64,000 nt of DNA from Promethearchaeota archaeon (GCA_014728035.1 WJMJ01000046.1:158136-222135); one strand, 5' to 3'; shown: positions 43,956 through 52,715, counted from the stretch's first letter. Notes: generated from the sequence alone by a model not told the origin. Translations and numbers: made by a program.

Positions 43956-45170
43956 TTGTTTTTGTCAAAAGATGATTTGGAACGCTTACTGAAATATGCA
44001 AGGAATCATTCAAATAGCCTCCTCGAAAAGAAGCAGGCTCAGTATCTCTCTCAGTGTATCGGAGACAGACGTGAGAAAGACCTACTTGATAGTCTGCTTG
44101 CAATAGAAGAATCATCTGGTTGGAAACAGTCAGTTAGGCTATTAGAGTCATCATTATCTTGTGAATATATGGTTCCTCCTGGTTTTGGAAAAGAAAAAAT
44201 AAATCTAGAAACTTTGAAAGCTCGTGAAGTAATTTTTTCTCTGTTTGGAAGTCGCGGTTTGGAGCCCGTCGGTGTAGAAATAGATACTCTACTTTCTTTT
44301 TGCATGAAATGTGAAAGTTATATTGAAGCAAAGAATGCCTTCTATGATTTTGTTTTAAGGACTTCTTTAAATCAGATTAAATCAGGCAACTCACTTTTTT
44401 TTCAATATGATCTATCTTTGATTCCTGAACTGACGGAAGTAGAGAAAATAAGAACGGAGAAACTCAATGAAATCGTAATCCCTGTTAATGATGAAATCTA
44501 TGATATACGCAGTTTATGGTATACAGAATATGGTCGACAAGCGTTAGTTGACTCTTGTATACGTGGTTTTGTTGTTGACAAAGATGAATTTGAAAATATA
44601 ATACTTGTATTACAAACAATACTGCAAAAGGAGGTAAAAATCACAATTGAAGAATCTGAAAAAACAATCCCTAAAACACCTCCTCGTTTATATCCTCTAT
44701 ATTCAAACTTGTTAGATGCACTAATCTCACACGATATATTTCAGCTTCAAGAATTAGGAAGTGAACACTGTACGAACACTCTTGTTTACCATACAAGATT
44801 ATCAAGTTCTGCTTACAAACGTTTACCAACTTCTTTTACGTATAGTCGTTTCTTAGAGCTCATTAAAGCACATGTTAGAGTACGATCTCTCTTTTCAATA
44901 TCTCTCCTTGAAGAATTAATACACTCCAAAATACAAAGGATAGCAGCTCCTGCTATTAGTGCTTTAGGAAATATTTACCATCCTTCTTCGGTGTCAGTTT
45001 TAGCTGATTTTATTTGCGAAAGCCGAAACTCTACTTTAGTTTCACAGGCTATTAGAGCATTGGAGACCGTACGTAATCGAACAACTGAAACGGACCACAT
45101 TCTCCTACATAGGATGAAACAGTCGGATTGTATTAATTCTTCAAAACTGAGGGTATTATTGAAAAGGTAA
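43956..45170 (+). CDS. Unrecognised protein with HEAT-like C terminus
   Basis: A 404-residue protein. The N-terminal third is helical and charged; the C-terminal ~110 residues contain repeat-like helix pairs (LLEELIHSKIQRIAAPAISALGNIYHPSSVSVLADFICESRNSTLVSQAIRALETVRN) resembling HEAT repeats, which bind proteins. Nothing catalytic is visible. The TTG start has GGTG 5 bases upstream. A three-unit array lies inside the gene at 44599-44625, and a four-unit array directly follows the stop. Confidence 0.5.
   Translation: MFLSKDDLERLLKYARNHSNSLLEKKQAQYLSQCIGDRREKDLLDSLLAIEESSGWKQSVRLLESSLSCEYMVPPGFGKEKINLETLKAREVIFSLFGSRGLEPVGVEIDTLLSFCMKCESYIEAKNAFYDFVLRTSLNQIKSGNSLFFQYDLSLIPELTEVEKIRTEKLNEIVIPVNDEIYDIRSLWYTEYGRQALVDSCIRGFVVDKDEFENIILVLQTILQKEVKITIEESEKTIPKTPPRLYPLYSNLLDALISHDIFQLQELGSEHCTNTLVYHTRLSSSAYKRLPTSFTYSRFLELIKAHVRVRSLFSISLLEELIHSKIQRIAAPAISALGNIYHPSSVSVLADFICESRNSTLVSQAIRALETVRNRTTETDHILLHRMKQSDCINSSKLRVLLKR
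44599..44625. repeat. 9-bp-period array, 3 units, within the HEAT-like gene
   Basis: TAATACTTG TATTACAAA CAATACTGC in coding sequence, encoding a short Ile/Leu/Thr-rich stretch. Confidence 0.6.
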
Positions 45171-45204
45171 TATTTGTATTATTAATAATATTTGTAATAC
45201 ATAA
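45169..45204. repeat. 9-bp-period array, 4 units, upstream of acdA
   Basis: TAATATTTG TATTATTAA TAATATTTG TAATACATA: four consecutive units, the longest array seen. It starts in the stop codon of the HEAT-like gene and ends about 40 bases before acdA. Confidence 0.75.
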
Positions 45205-45246
45205 TCACGACACATATAAATTTGAATCTTGTCCGACTCCTAGATT

Positions 45247-46641
45247 ATGACATCAGTATCGCCTAACTCGTCCAGTGTTATTGACTCGTTTTTCAATCCA
45301 CGAAATGTTGCTTTAATTGGTGCTTCTTCTGATTATAGGAAATTAGGGAATTCAATTCTTATGAATTTGCTAGCTTCTGAAATCAACGTATATCCTATTA
45401 CACGTAATAGAGATCGTGTATTAGGTGTAAAAGCATATTCTAGCTTAGATGATTTACCTGAGCCAGTTGATTTAGTAATTATTGCTATCAGCGCTAAGTA
45501 TTGTCCAGGTCTTATGCCCGATGTGCGTAGAGCGGGATCAAAGAATGCTGTAATTATTTCAGGTGGTTTTAGCGAAACTGGAGAAAATGGCGAAGCATTA
45601 GAAAAGGCTCTTGTGGAATCAGCAGCAAGTGAAGGTGTACGATTTATTGGTCCAAACTGTGTAGGTGTGTCAAATAGTCGTCTATTTAATGGTACTTTTA
45701 CAATGATGCCAGAACGAGGAAATATCGCATTCATTTCTCAAAGCGGTGCGTTAGGTGGGATGTTGATATATACTACCCGTCAAAAACGAATTGGAATAAG
45801 TAAATTTGCTAGTATTGGTAATGCGGCAGATGTTAGCTTTGTTGAAATTTTAGATTACTTCAAAGAAGATGATCGTAGCAATGTAATTGCTGTTTATGTA
45901 GAAGGTGTTGAAAATGGTCGAGCATTCTATGAATCATTAAGCCAAGCTGCAAGGAAGAAACCAGTTGTTGTATTAAAGGGTGGGCGAAGTGAAGTAGGCA
46001 GTAGAGCTACTCTTTCACATACCGGTTCGCTTGCTGGTTCAACTCAAGTTTTTGATGGCATGATTCGTCAAAGTGGCTGTGTAACAGCTCCAACTCTTGA
46101 CACTCTGCTTGAAATTGCAAAACTTTTTGATTATCAACCACTTCCTTCTGGTCGTAATATTGGTATTATTAGTAATACAGGTGGTGCAGGAGTTCTTGCT
46201 ACCGATGCATCAGCAAATTTTGGATTGCGAATTCCTTCTTTGTCGGAAACAACTCGAAAAGAGCTAAGGCAAGTTTTGTCTCCTATGGCATCCATTGAAA
46301 ATCCTATTGATGTTGTTGCTAGTGGTGGTCGACGTGAATACCGAATTACAACCGAATTGATGTTAAGAGACCCAAACATCGATATGCTTCTTGTGATTTG
46401 TGCTGTTCCAACTTTTGCAGGTATGACTCAAACTGAACATGCTGCAGGTACTTTAGAAGGTGTAAGAATATCCGAAACCGATAAACCCGTTCTGGGTGTT
46501 TGGCTAGCTGGTGATGTTGGAAAACCAGGAAAAGATCTTCTTGAGATGAATCGCATTCCCTGCTATGATGATCCTTTTACTGCTGCCATCTGCATGGCAC
46601 GAGTCCTGGATTATGTTGATTTCAGGTCAAATCATTTATAG
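45247..46641 (+). CDS. acdA: ADP-forming acetyl-CoA synthetase, alpha subunit
   Basis: The enzyme converts acyl-CoA, ADP and phosphate to the acid and ATP, the archaeal route of energy conservation from acetyl-CoA and aryl-acetyl-CoA. The 464-residue chain has the CoA-binding Rossmann domain (NVALIGASSDYRKLG), the ligase segments GPNCVGVSN and SQSGALGGM, and the phosphohistidine site LSHTGSLAGS with His at residue 258. The beta (ATP-grasp) subunit is not adjacent. IorAB nearby would supply the aryl-acetyl-CoA substrates, a functional link by inference. Confidence 0.93.
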   Translation: MTSVSPNSSSVIDSFFNPRNVALIGASSDYRKLGNSILMNLLASEINVYPITRNRDRVLGVKAYSSLDDLPEPVDLVIIAISAKYCPGLMPDVRRAGSKNAVIISGGFSETGENGEALEKALVESAASEGVRFIGPNCVGVSNSRLFNGTFTMMPERGNIAFISQSGALGGMLIYTTRQKRIGISKFASIGNAADVSFVEILDYFKEDDRSNVIAVYVEGVENGRAFYESLSQAARKKPVVVLKGGRSEVGSRATLSHTGSLAGSTQVFDGMIRQSGCVTAPTLDTLLEIAKLFDYQPLPSGRNIGIISNTGGAGVLATDASANFGLRIPSLSETTRKELRQVLSPMASIENPIDVVASGGRREYRITTELMLRDPNIDMLLVICAVPTFAGMTQTEHAAGTLEGVRISETDKPVLGVWLAGDVGKPGKDLLEMNRIPCYDDPFTAAICMARVLDYVDFRSNHL

Positions 46642-46654
46642 ATGGGATTCTTTC

Positions 46655-46681
46655 TATTTATTGTAATACATTTATTACGGA
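46655..46681. repeat. 9-bp-period array, 3 units, downstream of acdA
   Basis: TATTTATTG TAATACATT TATTACGGA, 14 bases after the acdA stop. Confidence 0.7.
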
Positions 46682-46854
46682 AGCGTATTCAACAAATCTC
46701 TTTATAATTGAAGCGAGTCATAGCTGGTTGTAAAACTCATTTTGAAATCTTTATTTCTATTTAGTTTTAATTCAATATTGATCTAGTGTGTCTACTATCA
46801 GCAGCTTCTTTTGTGTTCAATTGTATGGAATGACTCTATGTAATCGAATCACTA

Positions 46855-46881
46855 TATTAGTTGTAATACATCAAATACAGT
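46855..46881. repeat. 9-bp-period array, 3 units, at the 3' end of the RHH gene
   Basis: TATTAGTTG TAATACATC AAATACAGT, directly beyond the stop codon of the ribbon-helix-helix gene. Confidence 0.72.
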
Positions 46882-47198
46882 TAATCGAAGTATTTTTCAG
46901 CAATTTTAGGATAGTGTTCAACAATAGCTTCCCGAAGTCTTCTTTCAACCCACATAGATAGATTAATTGCATACTCTTCTCTAACTGCTTGAAGACATTC
47001 TCGTAGATCTGTAGCAACACTAAATGATATAATTGGGCTTCTTCTTTCACTGTTTGGTACTGCTTCAGTAGCTTTTTCTGTCTTTGGCTCTTTTTTTGGT
47101 TTTTTCGGAGTTTTTCGGATAGTCGTTTCCTCAGAAACTTCCTTTTCCACCTCTTCTTCTTTGTCAGTTTCTTTTCGATATTTTCCAAGAAGACTCAA
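46881..47198 (-). CDS. Ribbon-helix-helix DNA-binding protein, partner of the AAA ATPase
   Basis: A 105-residue protein. The first ~55 residues are a highly charged, Lys/Glu-rich linker (EEEVEKEVSEETTIRKTPKKPKKEPKTEK); the rest, ISFSVATDLRECLQAVREEYAINLSMWVERRLREAIVEH, has the strand-helix-turn-helix pattern of MetJ/Arc/CopG proteins. Its ATG lies right after the stop of the upstream ATPase gene, so the two form an operon. This arrangement resembles partition cassettes, in which an ATPase gene precedes a small DNA-binding adaptor. RHH dimers typically bind tandem short sites, and tandem 9-bp arrays flank the operon on both sides. Confidence 0.6.
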   Translation of the reverse strand: MSLLGKYRKETDKEEEVEKEVSEETTIRKTPKKPKKEPKTEKATEAVPNSERRSPIISFSVATDLRECLQAVREEYAINLSMWVERRLREAIVEHYPKIAEKYFD

Positions 47199-48173
47199 TT
47201 ATCTAACCTCCTTTAGAATTGATTCATACGCATTTGATACTAACTCTGCAATTTTTGAGTCAACTTTTGCATTTTTTGATTGTTTAAATCCTTCAGCAGC
47301 AACTTGTTGACAACCTCTAGCGAGCATTCGAAGGTCTCTTGGATTTCCTCCCGCAGCATCATTCAGAATTTTAATTGCATCCTCAGTAAAGGGATATATT
47401 GAAAATTCATCTGAATTGAATGTATCAATTTTCCCTTGAGCGTATGCTATTCTTCTACCGATGAATTCGAGAGCTTGATCGAAATTAAGAGGCGGGACAT
47501 CAAGTGGCTCTGTTCGATCAGCTATCTGTGGAAGATACGCCATCATAGCATTCCAATATTCTCTTGTCCCTGACATTATCAAAGTCACTACCGGTTCATC
47601 AAGAGCTCCTCCAAACTCATCTTTCATTTCTTCGCTTGGGAGGTCAGCCAAATATCTCAATTTATGAAATGATGCCTCTTGATTATCTGCAACATCTTCA
47701 ATGAATAATGCAGTTCTACATTGCTCTTCTACATATCGTCGAACACATTCATCTGCCACAGCTTCGATAATTTGACTTGATTCCCAAGATCGTCGATACT
47801 TTATTTTTAGAGAATCTGCAATAGCTGCAGACATCTGTTTCTCATATAGTCCTGTCATTCCAACATATCCAGTTACGAATTTATTTCCTCTTCTGTCTGC
47901 CAATGTTGGAAGGTCTCTAAGGGCTAAGAGCATGAGGGTGCTTTTACCAGAACCAACAGGACCTCTCAAAAAAATATGTCTTTCATTGGTGAGTACTAAA
48001 TCAACAATCGAATCTAAAAATGCAGGATGCTCCACATAGAGTCTGGATTCTGGCATTTTGAATCCACGAAATGGTGAAAATCTAGCTCCAATGTGTTCTT
48101 CCCAGGCCTGTAATGTTTCTTTTCTTGTATTGAAATGCCTGATCAGAGCTGATTCATGAATTGCAATTGTCAT
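47199..48173 (-). CDS. AAA ATPase (Orc/ExeA-like) of a predicted segregation or DNA-organising pair
   Basis: A 324-residue AAA+ protein: Walker A RGPVGSGKSTLMLLAL around residues 70-85, a Walker B-position ALFIEDVAD with Glu-Asp order, a sensor-1-like TLIMSGTREYW and a sensor-2-like AAGGNPRDLRMLARGC. It is related to the Orc1/Cdc6-TniB-ExeA branch, without a winged helix, and is not a ParA-type deviant Walker ATPase. It is cotranscribed with the RHH gene. A 9-bp array covers its promoter region. The combination is not one I recognise. Confidence 0.65.
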   Translation of the reverse strand: MTIAIHESALIRHFNTRKETLQAWEEHIGARFSPFRGFKMPESRLYVEHPAFLDSIVDLVLTNERHIFLRGPVGSGKSTLMLLALRDLPTLADRRGNKFVTGYVGMTGLYEKQMSAAIADSLKIKYRRSWESSQIIEAVADECVRRYVEEQCRTALFIEDVADNQEASFHKLRYLADLPSEEMKDEFGGALDEPVVTLIMSGTREYWNAMMAYLPQIADRTEPLDVPPLNFDQALEFIGRRIAYAQGKIDTFNSDEFSIYPFTEDAIKILNDAAGGNPRDLRMLARGCQQVAAEGFKQSKNAKVDSKIAELVSNAYESILKEVR

Positions 48174-48177
48174 ATTG

Positions 48178-48195
48178 TATTACATATATTAGTCG
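48178..48195. repeat. 9-bp-period array, 2 units, in the promoter of the ATPase-RHH operon
   Basis: TATTACATA TATTAGTCG begins 4 bases upstream of the ATPase start codon and is followed by a TATAAAAAC-like stretch, so binding there would probably control the operon. Confidence 0.7.
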
Positions 48196-48351
48196 TATAA
48201 AAACATTGACCCAGTATTCTCTTACTGAAAAATGCATAGATGTCTTTGTATTATGTGTTTTTTTTGTTAGCAGTCGCAATCTTTTTCAAGCAACAGTTAT
48301 GCAAAAGAATGCAATCAACATACTGGTTTATCTCATCCAGAGGTTATAAAA

Positions 48352-48630
48352 ATGCAAAACGAACATCTGAAAAACGTACTGAACTCGCTTATGATAATCA
48401 GCTTTCTTATCTTCGGAGGGCTTTCCGCTATACTTCTTATTACAGATGCCCCTCTGGTTGGCGCTACCGTTGCTTTGCCATTTGCCTTTCTGTATATTTC
48501 CATGATGACTCTTGTCGTCACAGCACAGATATCAGATCATCCATCCCAGACTGGAAGGTTCCTACGTGACTGGTTACTAATGGTTTCCTTTGGGATTGTT
48601 TTCTGCGCATTGGTACTTGCTTTTGCATAA
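48352..48630 (+). CDS. Small membrane protein, three helices
   Basis: A 92-residue protein with three predicted membrane segments (LMIISFLIFGGLSAILLI, VGATVALPFAFLYISMMTLVV, WLLMVSFGIVFCALVLAFA) and a short polar loop (AQISDHPSQTGRFLRD). No family is recognised. It precedes the V-type ATPase subunit D gene on the same strand, which could indicate a link with the ATPase membrane sector, but that is conjecture. Confidence 0.55.
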   Translation: MQNEHLKNVLNSLMIISFLIFGGLSAILLITDAPLVGATVALPFAFLYISMMTLVVTAQISDHPSQTGRFLRDWLLMVSFGIVFCALVLAFA

Positions 48631-48710
48631 GCCAGTGTTCTCTATCACAATAGTTTTAGCAGTTCATACAATGCTCTATCTATCATCTTCCTGCCTTTGA
48701 AGTGATTGAA

Positions 48711-49337
48711 ATGAGTCAGATTCTTCCAGGTACAAAAACCACTCGGATGGAACTTTTGCGATTGAAAAATCGGAAACGACTGGCCGAACGTGGTCACAAC
48801 CTTTTGAAAGAAAAACGTGACTCTCTTATCATGGAATTTTTCAATGCTATTGCTGAAATCAAAGAAGCTAGAGAGCAAGTAGAAGAAGCTCTTGAAATTG
48901 CATTTTCTGCGTTGACTCAAGCGAAGATGATAATGGGCCCTTCTCGTGTGGTTGAGTTTGCACAAGCTAGCAAAACAAAAGCTGATCTGAGTATTAGTAC
49001 TAGGTCAATGATGGGTGTACGGGTACCAGTTCTCTCATTGGATCATGAAGAACCAGAACTACCATATTCACTTCCTGATTCGTCTGTAAAACTTGATACT
49101 ATGAGTACTAAGTTTTGCGAAGCACTGAAAGCTATCATACGATTAGCTGAAGTGGAATCTACTGTTAAACGACTTGCTCTTGAAATTGAGCGAACCAAAC
49201 GAAGAGTTTCTGCTCTTGAAAATGTCGTCATTCCTAGACTCGATAACACCGTCCGTTTCGTTAAGCTTGCTCTTGAAGAAAGAGAACGTGAAGATTTCTT
49301 CAGAATACGTCTCATAAGAGACCGAATTACAGACTGA
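48711..49337 (+). CDS. atpD: A/V-type ATP synthase subunit D
   Basis: The central-stalk subunit of the archaeal A-type ATPase, 208 residues. The start QILPGTKTTRMELLRLKNRKRLAERGHNLLKEKRD is highly characteristic, and the C-terminal long helix (RVSALENVVIPRLDNTVRFVKLALEEREREDFFRIRLIRDR) forms the other half of the coiled coil. The ATG at 48711 has GTGAT 4 bases upstream; GTG at 48702 overlaps that site. Other subunit genes of the ATPase are not adjacent. Confidence 0.93.
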   Translation: MSQILPGTKTTRMELLRLKNRKRLAERGHNLLKEKRDSLIMEFFNAIAEIKEAREQVEEALEIAFSALTQAKMIMGPSRVVEFAQASKTKADLSISTRSMMGVRVPVLSLDHEEPELPYSLPDSSVKLDTMSTKFCEALKAIIRLAEVESTVKRLALEIERTKRRVSALENVVIPRLDNTVRFVKLALEEREREDFFRIRLIRDRITD

Positions 49338-49344
49338 TGAACTG

Positions 49345-49362
49345 TAATACATGTATTGCTTA
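49345..49362. repeat. 9-bp-period array, 2 units, between atpD and nac
   Basis: TAATACATG TATTGCTTA fills most of the gap between the two convergent genes. Confidence 0.6.
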
Positions 49363-49364
49363 AG

Positions 49365-49748
49365 CTATTTGTGTCTGAGTTTCAGAATAGCTGCAGCGAG
49401 GTCTCCTTCTGTTTCTTTCAACGCCTCTGTTGCTTCCTCTATTGAAACATTAGTCTGACTAGCCACAAGAGCAGCATCTTCTTTGGGTATTTCTACTTCT
49501 TTTTTGATCGGTGCTGCATCATCCGATACTCCGTCTGTAGTTAATCCTCTTTCTGTTTTTTCGCCTGATATTTGAAATGATTCGCTGCCAGCTTGTTTCA
49601 CCAGAGCTACTTGTGGTTTAGAAATTAACCATTCTTTGTCTTCGAATCTTATAATGACTTCAGTAACACCACTGATGTCTTTCTGTTCTATTCCCATTTT
49701 CTTCATCATTCGAGCGAGTTGCTTTGGTGACATTCCTCTAAATCCCAT
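49365..49748 (-). CDS. nac: Nascent polypeptide-associated complex protein (aNAC)
   Basis: A 127-residue ribosome-associated chaperone. The N-terminal RGMSPKQLARMMKKMGIEQKDISGVTEVIIRFEDKEWLIS carries the basic ribosome-contact stretch and the NAC domain; after an acidic linker, the C-terminal VASQTNVSIEEATEALKETEGDLAAAILKL is a UBA domain. This layout is diagnostic for archaeal NAC, homologous to the eukaryotic alpha subunit. Confidence 0.93.
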   Translation of the reverse strand: MGFRGMSPKQLARMMKKMGIEQKDISGVTEVIIRFEDKEWLISKPQVALVKQAGSESFQISGEKTERGLTTDGVSDDAAPIKKEVEIPKEDAALVASQTNVSIEEATEALKETEGDLAAAILKLRHK

Positions 49749-49807
49749 GGTCTAACCTCATTCTAATGTTCCTGTATTGACTGAGAACAGACTGGATAAA
49801 ATAATTA

Positions 49808-50641
49808 CTATGTATCAATCGGACAAAGAAAGATATCATATACAAAATGTCCGATGTTTGGTGCATATTGTTTAATCTCTCTCACTTCTATATCTGCATT
49901 ATGTGCTTTCTCAAGAGATATTGTATTAATCGTATTACAAATGGAATCTATTTCATGAATCGGGTTTGATTGGTGCATATGAATTATTCCACCTTGTGGC
50001 ACCAGTGAATCGACTGCGACTGGAAGATATGAAATTGTATTATGTAGATATCCCATTACTACCCGATTAAAAGACTTCAATGGTGAAGCAATTCTACAAT
50101 CCCCATTTATTATAGTCATATCATCTTCCAGTTTGTTTAGTTCTGTATTGATTTTTAGAAAATGAAACGCATCTTGATTTAGCTCGATTGCAGTTACATT
50201 TGCCCCTGCTCTTTTGGCAATATGTAATGCAAATTGTCCTACACATGCAAACATATCCAAAACAGTTTCTTCAGATTGTGTGATTGTTCCCATTCGTATT
50301 CTTTCAGTCATATTACCTCCCGAAAATGTTAATCTCAAAGGATCAATTTGGAACTTTACTCCTGCTTCAGTATGTGTAGTAATTGTATTACAACTTCCTG
50401 CAATCACTTTGTATTGCGGTTTTCTCATTTGACCATTTGTTGGTCCAACCTTCATCGCAATAGTCTTCGCTTTTTTTTCAAATGCAAGAATTTCTTCAGC
50501 AATAATTTTAGCATAAGGGGCCACAGAATCATTAAGATGTAGCAGGATGACATGTCCTACCACATGATAACCTGATGGTAGAATTGCTGTGTTTGGAATT
50601 ATCCCTTGCAGTCTTCTTTCAAGATATGTTCTAAGACGCAT
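49808..50641 (-). CDS. taw2: Met-10-like tRNA modifying enzyme, Taw2 type
   Basis: A 277-residue protein of the Met-10/TRM5-TYW2 family with the AdoMet site VLDMFACVGQFALHIAKRAGANVTAIELNQDAF. Where Trm5 methylases have a NLP-type motif, this protein has VVMGYLHNT, as in Taw2/TYW2, so it most likely transfers the 3-amino-3-carboxypropyl group in wybutosine synthesis on tRNA-Phe. Its length also fits Taw2. Two arrays of TAWTACANN units lie inside it (49924-49941 and 50377-50394). Confidence 0.75.
   Translation of the reverse strand: MRLRTYLERRLQGIIPNTAILPSGYHVVGHVILLHLNDSVAPYAKIIAEEILAFEKKAKTIAMKVGPTNGQMRKPQYKVIAGSCNTITTHTEAGVKFQIDPLRLTFSGGNMTERIRMGTITQSEETVLDMFACVGQFALHIAKRAGANVTAIELNQDAFHFLKINTELNKLEDDMTIINGDCRIASPLKSFNRVVMGYLHNTISYLPVAVDSLVPQGGIIHMHQSNPIHEIDSICNTINTISLEKAHNADIEVREIKQYAPNIGHFVYDIFLCPIDT
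49924..49941. repeat. 9-bp-period array, 2 units, within taw2
   Basis: TATTAATCG TATTACAAA; the 17-mer GTATTAATCGTATTACA is identical to one beside the origin at 37216. Confidence 0.6.
50377..50394. repeat. 9-bp-period array, 2 units (one degenerate), within taw2
   Basis: TAGTAATTG TATTACAAC; this is the right-most array of the dense zone. Confidence 0.45.
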
Positions 50642-50655
50642 TCGATATTATCTCT

Positions 50656-51858
50656 CTAACAGTAAATGTCTGTTGGAGCAATACTTTCCATTTTTTGTCC
50701 TTTGACTTTCTCAATAGCTTTATCGAAATCGTCCTGAATCACACATGTTCTTCCTTCTCTGATTGCGAACATTCCTGCTTCAGTACAGATTGCTTTGATG
50801 TCTGCCCCAGTCCTTCCTTTTGTTGTAATTACTACTCTATCAAGATTAATGCTCTCTGATATATTCATCCCACGAGTATGAATCTTGAATATTTCTCTTC
50901 TACTGTCCTCATCAGGTAGTGGGAATTCAATGAGTCTGTCAAATCTTCCTGGTCGAAGCAGTGCGGGGTCAAGGATATCAGGCCTATTAGTTGCTCCTAT
51001 AACTGCAACTTGTCCTCTCTTTTCAAAACCATCTAGTTCACTTAACAATTGCATTAGGGTTCTCTGTACTTCGCGGTCTCCAGAAGTTGCTATGTCTAGT
51101 CGTTGAGAACCAACAGCATCCAGTTCATCTACAAATATTATTGCTGGAGCTTTTTCTTTTGCCAACATGAAAATCTCGCGTACTAGTCTCGCTCCTTCCC
51201 CAATAAATTTCTGTACCAACTCAGATCCTATTACTCTGATAAATGTGGCATTTGTTTCATGTGCTACAGCTCTTGCACATAGTGTCTTACCTGTTCCAGG
51301 TGGACCTGTCAGTAAAACTCCCCTTGGTGGTTCAATACCCACCTTCTCAAATAAATCTGGTTTCAGTAGTGGAAGTTCAACTGTTTCTCTAATCTCTCTT
51401 AGTTGGTCTCTAAGACCACCAATTTCGGTATATGATACATCTGGTGCTTCTTCAATTTGCATAGCTCTTATCATAGGGTCTTTGGAGGTGGGTAAATCCT
51501 GTGTAATTGCGAAAGATCTTTGATTAAGTGCCACTCTCATTCCTGGTTGAAGTTTTTCTTTTGGTATCGATGATGCTACATGCACAACAAAATTTGGTCC
51601 TGTTGAACTCTTAACAATTGCTCGACCATCTTCTAGTAATTCAATAATTGTTCCTGTAATCAATGGTGAATGTCTAAGCTTTTCAAGTTCAGTTCGCAGA
51701 GTTTGTGTTTCTTTTTCTAATCTGCTACGTTCGGCGTGAAGGATCTGTTTTTCAGTTTCCAATGCACGTAATCTTCTTTCCAAATGGCGTGTATAACTCT
51801 GTGTGTAAGATGCATCATCAACTTCTCCATCCTTCTTTGCATCGGTAGTTCCTGGCAA
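50656..51858 (-). CDS. pan: Proteasome-activating nucleotidase
   Basis: Hexameric AAA+ unfoldase that feeds the archaeal 20S proteasome. The protein has an N-terminal coiled coil ([26 protein letters not shown]), an OB domain, and an AAA core with [36 protein letters not shown]. The C terminus ends in I-Y-C, a proper hydrophobic-Tyr-X motif for docking to the proteasome. I take the TTG at 51858 because GAGGTG lies 7 bases upstream and gives 400 residues, the family length; the frame is open to 51942. Confidence 0.93.
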   Translation of the reverse strand: MPGTTDAKKDGEVDDASYTQSYTRHLERRLRALETEKQILHAERSRLEKETQTLRTELEKLRHSPLITGTIIELLEDGRAIVKSSTGPNFVVHVASSIPKEKLQPGMRVALNQRSFAITQDLPTSKDPMIRAMQIEEAPDVSYTEIGGLRDQLREIRETVELPLLKPDLFEKVGIEPPRGVLLTGPPGTGKTLCARAVAHETNATFIRVIGSELVQKFIGEGARLVREIFMLAKEKAPAIIFVDELDAVGSQRLDIATSGDREVQRTLMQLLSELDGFEKRGQVAVIGATNRPDILDPALLRPGRFDRLIEFPLPDEDSRREIFKIHTRGMNISESINLDRVVITTKGRTGADIKAICTEAGMFAIREGRTCVIQDDFDKAIEKVKGQKMESIAPTDIYC

Positions 51859-51989
51859 GCTTTGACACCTCAGAACTCCATCCTCTACTAATGATTTAAG
51901 GATTGCTTTGCTGGCTTGAGTAAGAATATCACCTACAGTCAATAATGTTTATGAATCTTCATTTACACTTCTCAATTGAGGAAGATCCT

Positions 51990-52568
51990 TTGGTAAGCTG
52001 TGAATTATGCGGCAGTAAAATGAAAGGACGTGGACGTGATGTTAAAATAGAGGGTGCTATGATGATTTTATGCCCTCGTTGTGCTTCGAAATTTGATTCC
52101 GGAGATGATACTTCTTCGGATTCGAAGAGCGGTTCAAGACACCATAGACATCAACCTTCTTGGGTTAAGCCAAAACCGAGCAGCTCAACATCATCCCGAA
52201 GACCTAAGAGACCAAAACCAGTGCGAAAAACTCGAAAGCACACTTCGGCACCAGCTACCTTGGAAGATATGGTTTTAGTAGATGATTATGCAAAAATTAT
52301 TCGTGTAGCACGCCAGAAGAAGAAAATTACTCAAGACCTTCTTGCGCAAAGAGTTGGTGAAAGAATTTCAACACTTCAGGCTATAGAAGCAGGAAGATTA
52401 AAACCAACACGTAAAACTATTCGTGGTTTAGAACGTGAGCTTGAAATTTCTTTGCTTGAACCAATAGATACCGTTCCATTGAAAACTTCTACCGGCAAGT
52501 CCGATAAAGGGCCTACATTAGGTGATGTTGTCAAAATTAAGAGAAAGAAGTCCCAAAAGGACCGATAA
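51990..52568 (+). CDS. mbf1: Multiprotein bridging factor 1 (aMBF1)
   Basis: A 192-residue protein with an N-terminal zinc ribbon (CELCGSKM...CPRC), a Ser/Arg/Lys-rich linker (about residues 45-95) and a Cro-type helix-turn-helix (DYAKIIRVARQKKKITQDLLAQRVGERISTLQAIEAGRLKPT). This is the archaeal MBF1 layout. The TTG at 51990 has GAGGAAG upstream and starts right before the zinc ribbon; the frame is open to 51945. It diverges from pan. Confidence 0.88.
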   Translation: MVSCELCGSKMKGRGRDVKIEGAMMILCPRCASKFDSGDDTSSDSKSGSRHHRHQPSWVKPKPSSSTSSRRPKRPKPVRKTRKHTSAPATLEDMVLVDDYAKIIRVARQKKKITQDLLAQRVGERISTLQAIEAGRLKPTRKTIRGLERELEISLLEPIDTVPLKTSTGKSDKGPTLGDVVKIKRKKSQKDR

Positions 52569-52715
52569 GTCGTCTTAATCAAGTCAGGAAGAACAGCTCT
52601 TAAATAGCATTTAGGACTATATTATAGTGAGTGTAGATTTCAAATCTTCCGAGCTTCAGCGACAACTAAGTTCAGATGACTAGCCAATTACTGCACATTC
52701 TAGGTGATAATTTCA

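Noticed and set aside
46155..46181. Three 9-bp units (TAATATTGG TATTATTAG TAATACAGG) inside acdA
   Set aside because: They encode a repeated Asn-Ile-Gly/Ile-Ile-Ser/Asn-Thr-Gly stretch in a conserved part of the enzyme, so coding constraint can explain the period. I did not count it among the arrays.
46871..47188. Lys-rich frame overlapping the RHH gene in another register
   Set aside because: Its Lys/Arg composition is a by-product of the Lys/Glu codons of the real frame. The RHH frame has a domain pattern and an ideal junction with the ATPase gene.
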